From the NCBI GenBank assembly GCA_965660625.1, contig CBFIAR010000002.1, positions 1 through 64,000 of the forward strand: DNA of 64,000 bases, written 5' to 3'. Positions 63,623 to 64,000 of the stretch are shown here, in pieces. A program made the translations under genes and the position numbers. The notes beneath the pieces were generated by a model. That model was given only the letters and a program-made list of their open reading frames with translations. It was not told where the DNA came from and did not search any database. Every line of letters starts with the position of its first letter. Positions within the stretch are counted from its first letter, which is position 1. Origin of the DNA: Glaciecola sp965660625. GTDB taxonomy: Bacteria > Pseudomonadota > Gammaproteobacteria > Enterobacterales > Alteromonadaceae.

Positions 63623-64000
63623 ATGAAAACATTTAAAAGCGCAGCGATTGCTGCAACAATTTTAACGGCAACATTAGCCAGTCAATCCGCAATGGCAGGT
63701 TGGTCAGCGAATATTGGTGTAGTCTCTGATTACCACTTCAGAGGTATCCAGCAAACAGAAACTGCATCAACGAGTGCAGGTGTTGATTATGCTGCTGACT
63801 CAGGATTTTACGTTGGTGCTTGGACCGCTGACGTCCAAGATGGACTTGAAGTTGATATATACGGGGGCTATGGCGTCGAATTAGAGAGTGGCATTACACT
63901 TGACGCTAATTTTACAACGTATCAATACACTGGTGATTTTGACAGTGCATATAATGAAGTAGGCTTGAGTGCAGGTTACGGTTTATTTTCAGTCGGCTAT
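63623..64000 (+). CDS. TorF-type putative porin (TIGR02001 family), 3' end cut by the window
   Basis: The first 126 codons encode a signal peptide (SAAIAATILTATLASQSAMA) followed by WSANIGVVSDYHFRGIQQTE and alternating beta strands such as SGFYVGAWTADVQDGLEVDI and NEVGLSAGYGLFSVGY. This is the pattern of a small outer-membrane barrel of the TIGR02001 group, often found beside glnK-amtB. GGAG lies eight bases before the ATG. Its own sigma-54 promoter and NtrC-like sites point to induction under nitrogen limitation, perhaps for uptake of a nitrogen compound. The gene continues beyond the window. Confidence 0.85.
   Translation, partial: MKTFKSAAIAATILTATLASQSAMAGWSANIGVVSDYHFRGIQQTETASTSAGVDYAADSGFYVGAWTADVQDGLEVDIYGGYGVELESGITLDANFTTYQYTGDFDSAYNEVGLSAGYGLFSVGY

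Noticed and set aside
1..64000. CRISPR array, prophage, tRNA or rRNA gene
   Set aside because: No regularly spaced repeats, no phage structural genes, and no cloverleaf or rRNA-like conserved sequence was recognised on either strand by eye. A tRNAscan or Infernal search would be decisive.

Overview
The window looks like a chromosomal segment of a marine gammaproteobacterium, most likely of the order Alteromonadales (Glaciecola, Paraglaciecola or Alteromonas-like). This is an inference from low G+C DNA, from protein sequences such as RlmE, GlnK, AmtB, ParC, EfpL, HemL and RimK that closely resemble gammaproteobacterial versions, and from small-family markers (DUF2982, DUF3087, CheV). No rRNA, tRNA or CRISPR array was seen.

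Layout. 0-6 kb: TrmH-type methyltransferase, rlmE, fdxA, an FAD-dependent oxidoreductase, an MFS transporter and a probable 38-aa small protein. 6-15 kb: purU, then a polyhydroxyalkanoate (PHA) cluster: acetoacetyl-CoA reductase, a membrane-bound lytic transglycosylase lying within the cluster, intracellular PHA depolymerase, two phasins (one with a histone-like tail), the regulator PhaR with two putative operators, class I PHA synthase and a small DUF6489 protein. No beta-ketothiolase is present. 15-19.6 kb: PBP1b, then glnK-amtB behind NtrC-like sites and a sigma-54-like promoter.

19.6-25.8 kb is an accessory, decaying region. It holds a truncated alpha/beta hydrolase, a sulfotransferase, a histidine-kinase tail, an internally deleted tyrosine integrase, an intact-looking ParDE toxin-antitoxin pair, an IS91-type transposase remnant, and the last part of a sarcosine oxidase operon (soxA C-terminus, soxG, and a second purU).

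26-51 kb: a P2-type ATPase, xthA, a four-gene ggt / DyP peroxidase / ABC transporter operon, cheV, a secreted protein, a Cof-type HAD phosphatase, efpL, a class III cyclase, hemL, pyrB, an RND efflux pair followed by a 41-aa membrane protein and DUF2982, parC, and a CBS protein. 51-64 kb: DUF3087, a small gene broken by an amber codon, a rimK / M14 deacylase / retropepsin-like cluster, and a long minus-strand block rpe-trpS-pabA-HDOD-argD-astA-astD-DUF1338 (arginine succinyltransferase catabolism). The window ends inside a TorF-type outer-membrane protein gene preceded by a near-perfect sigma-54 promoter and NtrC-like sites.

The main links between genes are: nitrogen control, with GlnK/AmtB and the distant TorF porin apparently sharing NtrC/sigma-54 signals; carbon storage, with PHA synthesis, granule coating, mobilisation and PhaR repression in one place; and one-carbon metabolism, with two PurU paralogues, one of them left over from a lost sarcosine pathway.
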